From the NCBI GenBank assembly GCA_036675645.1, contig JAKFEP010000105.1:1-39410 (forward strand): DNA of 39,410 nt, written 5' to 3'. Of this stretch, positions 16,975 to 26,384 are shown in pieces. The notes under the pieces were generated by a model. It saw nothing but the letters and a program-made list of their open reading frames with translations. It did no database searches and was not told where the DNA came from. Made by a program: the position numbers and the translations under genes. Every line of letters begins with the position of its first letter. Positions within the stretch are counted from its first letter, which is position 1. Source of the stretch: Methylotenera_A sp036675645 (lineage in GTDB: Bacteria; Pseudomonadota; Gammaproteobacteria; Burkholderiales; Methylophilaceae).

Positions 16975-19251
16975 ATGCGCTATATTGTTTTCGTAAGTGT
17001 TGCGTTAGGGCTGGTGCTGCTGTACTTGTTGTCGCTGGCAAGCGCCAACACGGCCATTTCTGGCGATTATTACAAAATACTGTTATACCTCAACATTGCA
17101 CTGGCAGGCATGCTGATCATGCTCATTAGTTATCAGTTGTGGCAGCTCACTAAAAAAATTCGCACTGGGGTCATGGGTAGCCGCCTTACATTGCGTTTTT
17201 TGGGTGCCTTTGCGCTGATGGCAATTATTCCAGGCTTAATCGTTTATCTCGTCTCAGTCAATTTTTTAACCCGTTCTATCGAATCCTGGTTTAACGTCAA
17301 AGTAGAATCGGCACTAGATGGTGGCCTAAGCTTGGGTCAACGTGCGTTGGATATTATGTTGAAAGACGTTGAGGATAAGGCTGAAAATATGGCCACAAAT
17401 TTAGCGTTTCAGCCAACGCGTAGTCACTATAGCGTACTCAATGATTTACGCGAAAAATCGGGTATTCAAGATGCGACACTATTGACTCCGCAAGGACGTA
17501 TCATTTCGGTGTCAAGTAGTGACCCTAGCAGTTTTCTGCCTGATTTGCCTAGCATTCCGCAACTCAGCGAAGCGCAGTATCGCGTGTATGGAAAAATTGA
17601 GCCAATACTGAATAAGGGCCTATATTTGCGGGTGCTGGCACCAGTCAGCGTGCAAGAACTTGCAGGGGAAAAACGTATTTTGCAGCTGTTGCAGCCAGTC
17701 CCAAAATCGCTTTCAAATACGGCGGAGGCGGTGCAAGAAGTGTATCGCGATTATCAAGAGCTTTCGTATAGTCGAGATTCACTGAAAGATATTTTTAAAC
17801 TGACACTCACGTTGGTGCTGATGCTGGCGATGCTGTCTGCTCTGGCAATTGCCTTTGTGCTTAGCCGCCGCCTGACACAGCCACTGACTGTTTTGGCTGA
17901 AGGTACGCGCGCTATTGCCTCAGGCGATTACAGTAAAATGTTGCCGGAGCATGGCAAAGATGAGCTGGGCGTGCTGGTAAAATCGTTTAATAGCATGACA
18001 AGACAGTTGGATGATGCGACCAAGGCGACAGAAAGGAACAGGGCGCGTGTAGAAGCGGCGCGTGGCTATCTGGAAACCATTTTGGCACATTTGTCATCTG
18101 GCGTGCTGGCCATGAATGATCAGGGCGAACTACGCACCTACAACTTAATCGCCAGTAATATACTGGGCTTAAACCTGACGCATTTTGAGAATAAACATTT
18201 TAGCAATATTGGCAAGAGCCAGGCTTTTCTAACTGAATTCGTGCAGTTGCTACAATCACATTTTGATCTCACTAAAACCAAAGACCATGAAAAACAAGAA
18301 TTCACCAGGCAACTAGAAATTATTCGCCCACAAGGCAAGCAGCTGTTACTGGTACGCGCTACACGCTTGCCTGCTAGTGCAGGCAGTGGTTTTGTGGTGG
18401 TGTTTGATGACATTACTACCATGGCAAAAGCTCAGCGCGATGCGGCGTGGGGTGAGGTGGCACGACGGTTGGCGCATGAAATTAAAAATCCACTGACACC
18501 GATTCAACTATCGGCAGAGCGTTTACAACATAAACTGAGCGCAAAATTAAATACTGACGATGCAAATATGTTGCAACGTGCAACGGATACTATTGTCAAC
18601 CAAGTAACGGCTATGAAAAGCATGGTGAACGAATTCAGTGAGTATGCGCGTGCACCATCGGCAATTTTGAATAAGTTGAATATTAATAAACTGATTAGAG
18701 ATGTTGCTGCACTCTATGAGAGCAACACTGAAGCAGGCCCGCAAGCTAAAATCACTTACGATTTAATGCCTAATATGCCTGATATCAAAGGCGATGCGAC
18801 AATGCTAAGACAGGTGCTGCATAACTTGGTGCAAAATGCGCAAGACGCATTAAAGCAAACGCCAGATCCAAAGATTTTGCTGCAAACCAGCTTTGATGAA
18901 ATTGACGTTAAACTAGTAATAACAGATAACGGTCAAGGTTTTCCACAAGATTTGCTTGCACATGCGTTTGAACCCTATGTCACCACCAAAGTGCATGGCA
19001 CTGGCCTAGGCTTAGCGATTGTTAAAAAAATGGTAGAAGAACATCTTGGCCAAATCAAGATAGAAAACAATGCGACAGGGGGTGCCTGTATTAGCATTAT
19101 GTTGCCGATAGACAAGACTAAAATCGTCGTTAATGAGGCAGGATTAAGTGCTAAAGCTAAGGCCCCTAATAAAAAACCATCTGCAGGTAAAGTAGCAGCC
19201 AGTAAGCAAAATGCGGTAAAACAAAACGTAGTAAAACAAGTATCAAAGTAA
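16975..19251 (+). CDS. ntrY: NtrY-like sensor histidine kinase
   Basis: A 758-aa membrane sensor kinase. Membrane helices are at about residues 3-22, 35-55, 75-98 and 275-297, with an extracytoplasmic sensing region between the last two. A HAMP linker (about 297-350), a PAS domain (about 362-480), HisKA with phospho-acceptor H501 (RRLAHEIKNPLTPIQ), and HATPase_c with N617, D651-NGQG and GTGLGL (675-680) follow. It is the partner of the downstream NtrX-like regulator, 20 bp away. The last 34 residues are a Lys/Ala-rich, low-complexity tail. The signal sensed is not known for this organism. Confidence 0.93.
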   Translation: MRYIVFVSVALGLVLLYLLSLASANTAISGDYYKILLYLNIALAGMLIMLISYQLWQLTKKIRTGVMGSRLTLRFLGAFALMAIIPGLIVYLVSVNFLTRSIESWFNVKVESALDGGLSLGQRALDIMLKDVEDKAENMATNLAFQPTRSHYSVLNDLREKSGIQDATLLTPQGRIISVSSSDPSSFLPDLPSIPQLSEAQYRVYGKIEPILNKGLYLRVLAPVSVQELAGEKRILQLLQPVPKSLSNTAEAVQEVYRDYQELSYSRDSLKDIFKLTLTLVLMLAMLSALAIAFVLSRRLTQPLTVLAEGTRAIASGDYSKMLPEHGKDELGVLVKSFNSMTRQLDDATKATERNRARVEAARGYLETILAHLSSGVLAMNDQGELRTYNLIASNILGLNLTHFENKHFSNIGKSQAFLTEFVQLLQSHFDLTKTKDHEKQEFTRQLEIIRPQGKQLLLVRATRLPASAGSGFVVVFDDITTMAKAQRDAAWGEVARRLAHEIKNPLTPIQLSAERLQHKLSAKLNTDDANMLQRATDTIVNQVTAMKSMVNEFSEYARAPSAILNKLNINKLIRDVAALYESNTEAGPQAKITYDLMPNMPDIKGDATMLRQVLHNLVQNAQDALKQTPDPKILLQTSFDEIDVKLVITDNGQGFPQDLLAHAFEPYVTTKVHGTGLGLAIVKKMVEEHLGQIKIENNATGGACISIMLPIDKTKIVVNEAGLSAKAKAPNKKPSAGKVAASKQNAVKQNVVKQVSK

Positions 19252-19271
19252 TGTAAATGAGGAAGTAAAAC

Positions 19272-20540
19272 ATGGCATCACGAAATATTTTAGTGGTAGA
19301 TGACGAAGTGGGTATCCGTGAATTATTGCACGATATTTTGCTGGATGAAGGTTTTCAGGTGAGCTTGGCAGAAAATGCACAAGCTGCGCGTGATGCACGC
19401 CTGAAACAACGGCCAGATGTCGTGCTGCTGGATATTTGGATGCCAGACTGCGATGGCATCAGCCTGCTGAAAGAATGGAGCAACGGTGGTTTGCTGACGA
19501 TGCCTGTGGTGATGATGTCTGGTCATGGCACGATTGACACAGCGGTAGAGGCAACCCGCATTGGTGCATTTGATTTTTTAGAGAAACCAATCGCACTGCA
19601 AAAATTGCTTAAAACAGTCAATGCGGCGCTAAAGTTTGCTGAGAATCTGCCCAAAACCGAGATGAATTTATCTAGTTTTGGCAAAAGCCTGGTGATTAAC
19701 GAGCTTAAGCAACGGTTGGAGCAAGTGGCGAACACCAAAAACTCCTTATTGCTCATTGGTAAAAAAGGCGGCAGCGTCGAGATTTGTGCACGTTTTTTAC
19801 ACACAAAAGATACGCCTTGGCTGGGTCTGACTGAATATGAAAAGCTGGCTACCGCGCCACTAGAGTTATTGCAACAAGCGCAAGATGGCATTATTTACAT
19901 CGATGAAGTATCTGCGCTGAATAAAACCGAACAAAAAGGCTTGCAGTTATTACTCGCCAAAGCCGAGAAATACCAGGTTAGAGTGGTATGCGCCAGTTTT
20001 TCTAGCTTGCCTCAACTGGCCGAGAATATGCAGTTTGATAACGTGTTACTGCAATCACTCTCGCAAAGTACGCTCAAAGTACCCGCGCTTAACGACCATC
20101 GGGAAGACATTCCAGACCTTGCCACTGCCATGGCCAATTTGCTGGTAGAAACCACTGGGGCACAATATAAGAGCTTTGACACCGCCGCCTTGAATGCGCT
20201 CAGGAATGCTGATTGGCCCGGAGATTTGGCAGAGTTAGAGGCGGTCGTGCAAAACCTGATGCTGAGCAGTTTAGAAGAAAAAATTACATTGGCGGATGTC
20301 ACTCGCGTTTTGGAGCAATTTAGCAGCAGTCCAGAAAATCAATCGCTTAAACTGCAAGCGTCGCCAGTGAATTTAGCCTTGCCACTACGTGAAGCGCGTG
20401 ACGATTTTGAGCGCTTTTACTTTCGGCACCACATGTTGGCGGTGAGCAATAACATGAGCAAGTTAGCGGAAATTTCCGGTCTGGAGCGTACTCATTTGTA
20501 TCGAAAACTCAAGCAGCTTGGTATTAAGATTAAGGGCTAG
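19272..20540 (+). CDS. ntrX: NtrX-like response regulator with degenerate AAA+ domain
   Basis: A 422-aa regulator. The receiver domain (1-120) is intact: D10/D11, phospho-acceptor D54 (LLDIWMPD), S83 and K105. The central AAA+ region (about 130-350) is clearly related to sigma-54 activators (Walker B-like GIIYIDE at 206-212, REDIPDLA at 277-284, WPGDLAEL at 315-322) but lacks a Walker A (GKKGGSV at 163-169), has no GAFTGA loop, and its sensor-II position reads DLAEL instead of NVREL. A Fis-type helix-turn-helix closes the protein (MSKLAEISGLERTHLYRKLKQLGI). I infer a phosphorylation-controlled DNA-binding protein that does not drive sigma-54 by ATP hydrolysis. It is paired with NtrY. Confidence 0.92.
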   Translation: MASRNILVVDDEVGIRELLHDILLDEGFQVSLAENAQAARDARLKQRPDVVLLDIWMPDCDGISLLKEWSNGGLLTMPVVMMSGHGTIDTAVEATRIGAFDFLEKPIALQKLLKTVNAALKFAENLPKTEMNLSSFGKSLVINELKQRLEQVANTKNSLLLIGKKGGSVEICARFLHTKDTPWLGLTEYEKLATAPLELLQQAQDGIIYIDEVSALNKTEQKGLQLLLAKAEKYQVRVVCASFSSLPQLAENMQFDNVLLQSLSQSTLKVPALNDHREDIPDLATAMANLLVETTGAQYKSFDTAALNALRNADWPGDLAELEAVVQNLMLSSLEEKITLADVTRVLEQFSSSPENQSLKLQASPVNLALPLREARDDFERFYFRHHMLAVSNNMSKLAEISGLERTHLYRKLKQLGIKIKG

Positions 20541-20587
20541 CATTAAAATTAAAGGCTGATTGTCCTGCAAGTTTATAACCTTGGCAG

Positions 20588-21370
20588 TTAACCGGTTAAA
20601 GTTAATATCACAGGCGTGTGGTCACTGGGGCGCTCAAGTTTGCGTGGGGTTTTGTCAATGATACAGCTTTCGCATTGGTTTTTAAGGGCGTCGCTCACTA
20701 AAATATGGTCAATGCGCATCCCAAAATTGCGTCTAAAGCCCAACATACGGTAATCCCACCAGCTAAAGCTTTTTTCTGGCTGTTCAAACAACCTGAAACT
20801 ATCGTGCAGACCTAGGGAAATCATTTTTGCGAACATTTCTCGTTCACGTGGGCTCACCAGAATCTGCCCAATCCAGGCCGCAGGGTCGTGGCAATCGCGA
20901 TCCTCTGGTGCAATGTTGTAGTCGCCCAATAGCACCAAATTTGGATATTTTTGTAACTCCCCTTCAAGCCAAATATTCAGCGCTGTTAACCAGCGCATTT
21001 TATATTCATATTTTTCAGAATCTACGGCTTGGCCATTCACAATATACACACACACTACACGTATGTTGTTTATTGTGGCCGATATCACCCGCGATTGTGC
21101 ATCCTCAAAACCACCAATCCCATGCACCACGTCGGTCATCTCGTGTTTACTTAAAATCGCCACGCCGTTATAAGTTTTTTGCCCAGCATGCACTGCGTAG
21201 TAGCCAGCTGCTTTTAGTAGCTCATAAGGAAATTTACTATCTTCTTGCTTGGTTTCTTGCAGGCAAAGTACATCGGGTTGGTTAGCTATCAACCAATCCA
21301 GCACATGTGGAAGGCGTACGTTAAGGGAGTTGACGTTCCATGTGGCTAATTTAAAAGAGCTTGAATTCAT
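20588..21370 (-). CDS. xth: Exodeoxyribonuclease III
   Basis: AP endonuclease / 3'-5' exonuclease of base excision repair. Catalytic residues are visible: N12 (TWNVNS), E39 (LQETK), Y109, D150 and N152 (LGDYNIAPEDRD), D221 (RIDHIL) and D250/H251 (PSDHTPV). Length 260 aa is normal. It is convergent with ntrX across 47 bp and no strong terminator is seen there, only a short imperfect hairpin near 20563-20587. Confidence 0.96.
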   Translation of the reverse strand: MNSSSFKLATWNVNSLNVRLPHVLDWLIANQPDVLCLQETKQEDSKFPYELLKAAGYYAVHAGQKTYNGVAILSKHEMTDVVHGIGGFEDAQSRVISATINNIRVVCVYIVNGQAVDSEKYEYKMRWLTALNIWLEGELQKYPNLVLLGDYNIAPEDRDCHDPAAWIGQILVSPREREMFAKMISLGLHDSFRLFEQPEKSFSWWDYRMLGFRRNFGMRIDHILVSDALKNQCESCIIDKTPRKLERPSDHTPVILTLTG

Positions 21371-21414
21371 TGGGCAGGATTCACAATCGCGGTTTTAGCT
21401 TTGATGATTAAAAC

Positions 21415-21720
21415 TTAGCGGCCTTTGCCGCTCAGTGAGCCGCGTTGCAGTACTGGGTCATCGTAAGCAATACAACGTCCTAAACCAAAAACATTCGGGC
21501 GGGTACCTCGCGGGCAGCCATCATCACCTGGCATCTTATCTACTTTTATTTTCATCTCGGCTGCTTTTTGCTTATTTAAGTATTCCCAAGTGCCGTTGGG
21601 ATGCAAAACGATCTCTTCACCGCTCGCTGTTTTTGCCGAAATATCTTCTGCGCTAGTCTCAGCTGCCTGCGTGCTCATGCATAGACCTAGCCCAACAAAC
21701 ACGAAAAAAAAGTAACGCAT
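21415..21720 (-). CDS. Small exported protein of unknown function
   Basis: A 101-aa protein with a clear signal peptide (about residues 1-19, cleavage after TQAA). The mature part contains a TASGEEIVLHPNGTWEYLN segment, of the kind seen in short secreted DUF3157-like proteins, and a small Cys pair (C69, C83) near a GTRPNVFGLGRC stretch. I do not recognise a function. The ATG at 21720 has only a weak ribosome site. It lies between prlC and xth on the same strand, 44 bp before xth, but is separated from prlC by a terminator. Confidence 0.75.
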   Translation of the reverse strand: MRYFFFVFVGLGLCMSTQAAETSAEDISAKTASGEEIVLHPNGTWEYLNKQKAAEMKIKVDKMPGDDGCPRGTRPNVFGLGRCIAYDDPVLQRGSLSGKGR

Positions 21721-21801
21721 GCATACTCCTAAGTAAGACTGTTATTTAAAACAGATAGATTAAGTCAATCTGCGTATAAAGTACAGAGAATGGCATAAAA
21801 C

Positions 21802-21842
21802 AATGCCCTATAAGCCTTGTCACTATTGGCTTGCAGGGCATT
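21802..21842 (-). terminator. Intrinsic terminator after prlC
   Basis: AATGCCCT and AAGCC in 21802-21816 pair with GGCTT and AGGGCATT in 21828-21842, with a two-base internal mismatch. Read on the minus strand the stem ends in GGGCATT and is followed by GTTTTATG. It is 43 bp beyond the prlC stop and its right arm shares a motif with the hairpin at 29291-29321. Confidence 0.7.
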
Positions 21843-21884
21843 TATTAATTATAGTCTTTAATTGTTGGAGAAGTTGCGCATGGT

Positions 21885-23912
21885 TTATGCAGACATACCG
21901 TTGTGCCGCAACAAAGCATCAATGCTTGGCTCGCGGCCACGGAAGGCAATAAATGATTCCATGGCAGGGCGGCTGCCGCCACGCGACAAAATCTCTTCCC
22001 AAAACTGCTGGCCTGCCTCGGCACTTAAGCCACCTTTTTCTTCAAATAAACTGTAGGCATCAGCAGACAATACTTCCGCCCATTTGTAACTGTAATAACC
22101 TGCGGCATAGCCACCTGCAAAAATGTGGCTAAAGTTATTGGGAAAACGATTCCAATTTGGCGGACGTACCACCGCCACTTGATCGCGAATTTCTTCAATC
22201 AGTTGTAAAGGCGTTTTTGTACCATAAGGGTTAAAGCTGCTGTGCAAAGTAATATCGAATAGCGAAAACTCGATTTGACGTACGGTCTGCATGCCTGCCT
22301 GAAAGTTTTTGGCGGCTACCATTTTGTCGAACAATTCGCGTGGCAATTGAGCGCCGGTGTCTACATGCTGTGTCATATGACGCAGTACTTCCCATTCCCA
22401 GCAGAAGTTTTCCATAAACTGACTTGGCAGTTCAACTGCATCCCATTCCACGCCTTTAATGCCGGATACACTGTAATCATCCACTTGTGTCAGCATATGA
22501 TGCAAACCATGGCCAAATTCATGAAACAGCGTAATCACTTCATCGTGCGTGAAAAGGGCAGGTTTTCCGCCGACAGGCGCGGAGAAGTTACAAGTGAGGT
22601 AAGCCACCGGCGTGGTGAGTTTGCCATCCACCATGCGGCGCGTGATCGCTTCGTCCATCCAAGCACCACCGCGCTTATTGTTGCGGGCATATAGGTCTAA
22701 ATAAAACTGGCCAACCAACTCACCATTATGGCGCGTGATTTCGTAAAAATGCGCATCAGGATGCCAGGTAGGGGCAGTCGATTTTTTGACAAACACACCA
22801 AAGATGGTTTCGATGACCTTAAACAAACCTGCCATCACTTTGGTTTCGGGGAAGTATTGCTTTACTTCTAAATCAGAAAACGCATATTTATCTTCGCGCA
22901 ATTTTTCCGAGACATAAGACACATCCCACGCTTGCATATCAGTAATACCTAATTTTTTGGCGTAATCTACTAACTCACGCATGTCGCGCTCAGCATATGG
23001 CTTGGCTTTTTTCGCTAAATTTTCTAAAAAATCAATCACTTGCTGTGGTGTATCAGCCATCTTGGTAGCCAGCGAAAGTTCTGCAAAATTATTAAAGCCC
23101 AATAGTTTAGCCTCTTCATCCCGTAACTTTAGTAGCTGGGTGATTATTGCTGTGTTATCGAATTCTGTCTTCCCAAACTCACTTGCGCGCGTGGCATAAG
23201 CGCGGTAAAGCGTTTCGCGCAAGTCGCGATTGTCGGCATACTGCAGCACTGGCAGATAACTGGGAAAGTGTAAGGTAAATTTATAGCCTGGCTTGTCTTC
23301 ACTTGTGGCAGCTTCTTTGGCAGCTAATAACACGTCTTCGGGAATGCCAGTCAGCTTGTCTATATCGGTCTCGAAAAGTGCATACTCATTGGTGGTGTCC
23401 AGCACATTTTCTTCAAACTTACTGGCTAATTTTGAGAGTTCTTCACTAATGGCTTTGAAACGTGCTTTTTGGTCGGATGGTAATTCAGCACCGCCCAATT
23501 TGAAATCGCGCACTTCATTATTAATAATCTTTTGCTGAGCCTCGCTTAAAATTTTAAACTCTGCACTGGCCTGTATTGCGCGATACTTCGCGTAAAGCCG
23601 CTCATCTTGCGCTAAATCACTGTAAAAATCGGTTAACTTCGCTAAATTAGAATTATAGGCTTCACGTAATTCTGGGCTATTCACCACTGCGTTCATGTGG
23701 CCAACTTGGCTCCAAGCGCGTGATATCTTTTCATCTAAGTCTTCTAGCTTAAGTGCAAAATTCTGCCAAGTAGGCCCGTCTGTGTTAGTTGCTAAGGTAT
23801 CAATTACTTGTTTGCCTTCGCTTAAAAGTGAATCAAGCGCAGGCGAAACAAGTTCTGGTTTTATTTCGTTAAATTTGGGCAGGCCAGCAAAATGCAATAA
23901 TGGATTTGACAC
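21885..23912 (-). CDS. prlC: Oligopeptidase A (M3 metallopeptidase)
   Basis: Cytosolic zinc peptidase that degrades short peptides, including cleaved signal peptides. The M3 motif HEFGHGLHH starts at H464 (zinc ligands H464 and H468, catalytic E465) with the third ligand likely E494 in AVELPSQ. The N-terminal helical domain typical of M3A and the C-terminal FNPYGTK/GYAAGYYSYKWAE region are present. Length 675 aa is normal. The start is GTG 23912. It follows the DUF4870 gene by 28 bp on the same strand. Confidence 0.95.
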   Translation of the reverse strand: MSNPLLHFAGLPKFNEIKPELVSPALDSLLSEGKQVIDTLATNTDGPTWQNFALKLEDLDEKISRAWSQVGHMNAVVNSPELREAYNSNLAKLTDFYSDLAQDERLYAKYRAIQASAEFKILSEAQQKIINNEVRDFKLGGAELPSDQKARFKAISEELSKLASKFEENVLDTTNEYALFETDIDKLTGIPEDVLLAAKEAATSEDKPGYKFTLHFPSYLPVLQYADNRDLRETLYRAYATRASEFGKTEFDNTAIITQLLKLRDEEAKLLGFNNFAELSLATKMADTPQQVIDFLENLAKKAKPYAERDMRELVDYAKKLGITDMQAWDVSYVSEKLREDKYAFSDLEVKQYFPETKVMAGLFKVIETIFGVFVKKSTAPTWHPDAHFYEITRHNGELVGQFYLDLYARNNKRGGAWMDEAITRRMVDGKLTTPVAYLTCNFSAPVGGKPALFTHDEVITLFHEFGHGLHHMLTQVDDYSVSGIKGVEWDAVELPSQFMENFCWEWEVLRHMTQHVDTGAQLPRELFDKMVAAKNFQAGMQTVRQIEFSLFDITLHSSFNPYGTKTPLQLIEEIRDQVAVVRPPNWNRFPNNFSHIFAGGYAAGYYSYKWAEVLSADAYSLFEEKGGLSAEAGQQFWEEILSRGGSRPAMESFIAFRGREPSIDALLRHNGMSA

Positions 23913-23940
23913 ACAACTCTCTCTTAATTAATTTTGAATA

Positions 23941-24306
23941 TTAGTTTATTAACCTTAAACAGACGGGATAACGATACAGTTCGCCTTTACTACTGGAGAT
24001 GGCGGCAAGAATGCAAAATACAACATTAAGTAACCAAATAATGCCCATAAATACAAAGCCTATGAGGATGATGGCCAGTACACCTGCAATAAATTGCGCA
24101 ATCAACACGGTTATTTGAAAATTCAGGGCTTCTTTGGCATGATCGGCAATGTAAGCACTGTCGTCTTTTTTAAGTATCCATACCAGTAAGCCTGGGATAA
24201 ATGAAAATACCGTACCACCCAAATGCGTCACGGTGGCGATGTTTTTGTCATCGTTACTAGGGGTTGCGATATCACTTTGAATTTCATGTTCAATTTGGTC
24301 AGCCAT
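23941..24306 (-). CDS. DUF4870 domain membrane protein
   Basis: A 121-aa membrane protein with three hydrophobic segments. The pattern ATVTHLGGTVFSFIPGLLVWILKKDDS, split by the first helix, then DHAKEALNFQIT, is typical of DUF4870 (Tic20-like). Its function is unknown. ATG 24306 is supported by AAGGAA about 6 nt upstream. It lies between ptsI and prlC; the 28-bp gap to ptsI suggests a shared transcript, although the roles look unrelated. Confidence 0.85.
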   Translation of the reverse strand: MADQIEHEIQSDIATPSNDDKNIATVTHLGGTVFSFIPGLLVWILKKDDSAYIADHAKEALNFQITVLIAQFIAGVLAIILIGFVFMGIIWLLNVVFCILAAISSSKGELYRYPVCLRLIN

Positions 24307-24334
24307 AGCGCTTCCTTTTCTAGTGGGTTGATAG

Positions 24335-26128
24335 TTAATACTGATTAAATTTAGCGACTAGAGGTTCAATTTTTTCCAAATCACTATAACTTAGCACCTT
24401 ACGAGCATGGCTATTGAGCTTAATCATTTCACTGCGTAAAATTTGTTGTTTAACGCTCAGCACATTCGATGGATGCATGGAAAGTTGGCGCAAGCCCATA
24501 CCAATCAATAACTTAGTGAGCTTGGCGTCGCCTGCCATCTCGCCGCAGACGGCGACAGATTTGCCTAATTTAGCGCCTGCTTTAATCGTGATGGAAATGA
24601 GCTTCAAGACCGATGGATGCAGTGGGTTATACAAATGTGACACCGCGTCATCCGTGCGGTCTATCGCCAAAGTGTATTGAATCAGATCATTAGTACCGAT
24701 AGACAAAAAATCGAGCTCTTTGGCAAACGCCTCGGCATTAATGGCAGCGGCTGGCACTTCAATCATGCCGCCAAGTGCGATGTTTTCGTTAAAGGGCACA
24801 TTTTGTTTGCGTAAAGATAATTTTGCGCGTTCCAGCAATAGTTTTGTCTGCCGCAATTCAGACAAGCTAGAGAGCATGGGAATGAGGATTTTAATATTGC
24901 CGTAATGTGAGGCGCGTAACAAGGCGCGTAATTGCGTATGAAAAATTTGCGGCTCGGATAAACATAAACGCACTGCACGTAAACCTAAAGCGGGGTTAGC
25001 GCAATCAGACGCAGCATCAGGGTTCATTTGTTTATCTGCGCCTAAGTCTAATGTGCGAATGGTCACTGGCATGCCATGCATGGCTTGTGCCACTTGTTTA
25101 TAGGCCTGAAACTGTTCTTCCTCGTCTGGCATTTCACGCTTATTCATAAACAGGAATTCGGTGCGATATAAGCCAATACCTGTGGCACCAGAAGCTTTTA
25201 CCGCAGCCACGTCTTCAGGCACTTCAATATTGGCGTGCAGTTCTATCGCGGTGCCACACATAGTGATTGCCTTGGTAGATTTAAGGCGTTTTAGTTTCTG
25301 TTGCTCAAGCTCGAATTGCTCTTGCCGCAGCTTGTATTCGGCCAAAATTTCTGTTGATGGATTGACAATCACCACCCCCAAGCTGCCATCCACAACAATC
25401 AGCTCGCCATCGCTAATTAAATCGCGTGCTCGCTGCAAAGCCACGATGGAAGGGATATTCAGGCTACGCGCTAAAATTGCAGTATGCGATGTTGCGCCGC
25501 CAACATCGGTGATAAATGCGGCAAAATCGTGCTGCTTGAATTGAATCGCATCGGCAGGCGAAATATCATGTGCGACAAGAATAATAGCGCTTTCTTTTTG
25601 CTTTACAGGTGTTTGATTCGGTGCAGGATGACCCAGCAATACTTTAATAACGCGCTCCACCACCTGCACGACATCATGTTTGCGTTCACGCAAGTAGGCA
25701 TCTTCAATCGCCTCAAACTGCTCCACAATGTCATCCATTTGCTGTTTGACTGCCCATTCTGCATTGCAGAATTCTTTGCGTATGATGTCTTTTGGAACCT
25801 CAGATAGAGATTTATCGGCCAGCATCATTAAGTGCGTGCCAATGAACGCGCTTAGTTCTGCCGGGGCATTTTTAGAGAGTGAATTGCGAATAAGCTGTAA
25901 ATCTTTTTTTACCGTGTTGATTGCGTTTTCAAAGCGTTTGATTTCATCTTCTATTAACGGTTGTGGCAGTTGATAATGCACCACCTCAAGCAGGGCATTA
26001 GACACCAGGTGCGCGCGGCCAATCGCAATGCCGCTAGATACACCTATCCCGTGTATGCTGAAGCTAGATTGAGAGTGAAGAAGTGCGCTAGGTTGTGCGT
26101 GTTGTGGCAACAAGTTACTCGCCCTCAC
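24335..26128 (-). CDS. ptsI: PTS enzyme I (phosphoenolpyruvate-protein phosphotransferase)
   Basis: Cytosolic enzyme that transfers phosphate from PEP to HPr. Phospho-acceptor H215 is in GGATSHTAIL and the PEP-binding domain has R358/R398-type positions, GMIEVPA (454-460) and C528 in VAVCGEMAGD. Length 597 aa exceeds the usual 575: about 22 residues precede the FSIHGIGVSSGIAIGRA homology start. The reading frame starts at GTG 26128, overlapping ptsH by 14 nt; TTG at 26113, preceded by GAGGG, is an alternative. It is the last gene of the PTS cluster. Confidence 0.95.
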   Translation of the reverse strand: MRASNLLPQHAQPSALLHSQSSFSIHGIGVSSGIAIGRAHLVSNALLEVVHYQLPQPLIEDEIKRFENAINTVKKDLQLIRNSLSKNAPAELSAFIGTHLMMLADKSLSEVPKDIIRKEFCNAEWAVKQQMDDIVEQFEAIEDAYLRERKHDVVQVVERVIKVLLGHPAPNQTPVKQKESAIILVAHDISPADAIQFKQHDFAAFITDVGGATSHTAILARSLNIPSIVALQRARDLISDGELIVVDGSLGVVIVNPSTEILAEYKLRQEQFELEQQKLKRLKSTKAITMCGTAIELHANIEVPEDVAAVKASGATGIGLYRTEFLFMNKREMPDEEEQFQAYKQVAQAMHGMPVTIRTLDLGADKQMNPDAASDCANPALGLRAVRLCLSEPQIFHTQLRALLRASHYGNIKILIPMLSSLSELRQTKLLLERAKLSLRKQNVPFNENIALGGMIEVPAAAINAEAFAKELDFLSIGTNDLIQYTLAIDRTDDAVSHLYNPLHPSVLKLISITIKAGAKLGKSVAVCGEMAGDAKLTKLLIGMGLRQLSMHPSNVLSVKQQILRSEMIKLNSHARKVLSYSDLEKIEPLVAKFNQY

Positions 26129-26384
26129 CGAAATAGTCGTTAATTAAGGCGCGCAGGGCTATAATCGCGTCTGCCTCATCTTTGCCGTGGGCTTCCAGGC
26201 CAATAATACTGCCCTTGCCGGCAGCCAGCATCATCACCCCCATAATGCTTTTTGCATTCACTTTACGGCCATTTTTTTCTATCCATATTTCACTGTTAAA
26301 TTGGCTGGCAGTTTGCGTCAGCTTGCTGCTAGCACGTGCATGCAGGCCCAGTTTGTTGATAATTTCGATTTGTTGTTGAATCAT
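26115..26384 (-). CDS. ptsH: Phosphocarrier protein HPr
   Basis: An 89-aa HPr that carries phosphate from enzyme I. H15 is in the LGLHARA motif, and the regulatory S46 lies in NAKSIMGVMML, the site modified by the HPr kinase encoded nearby (27698-28711). Both sites being intact means the protein can integrate PEP-dependent and kinase-dependent signals. It overlaps ptsI by 14 nt and the EIIA gene by 4 nt, so the three are translationally coupled. Confidence 0.96.
   Translation of the reverse strand: MIQQQIEIINKLGLHARASSKLTQTASQFNSEIWIEKNGRKVNAKSIMGVMMLAAGKGSIIGLEAHGKDEADAIIALRALINDYFGEGE

Noticed and set aside
20827..21285. Plus-strand open frame of 152 codons opposite xth
   Set aside because: Antisense to a well conserved exonuclease III gene, with no plausible protein features.
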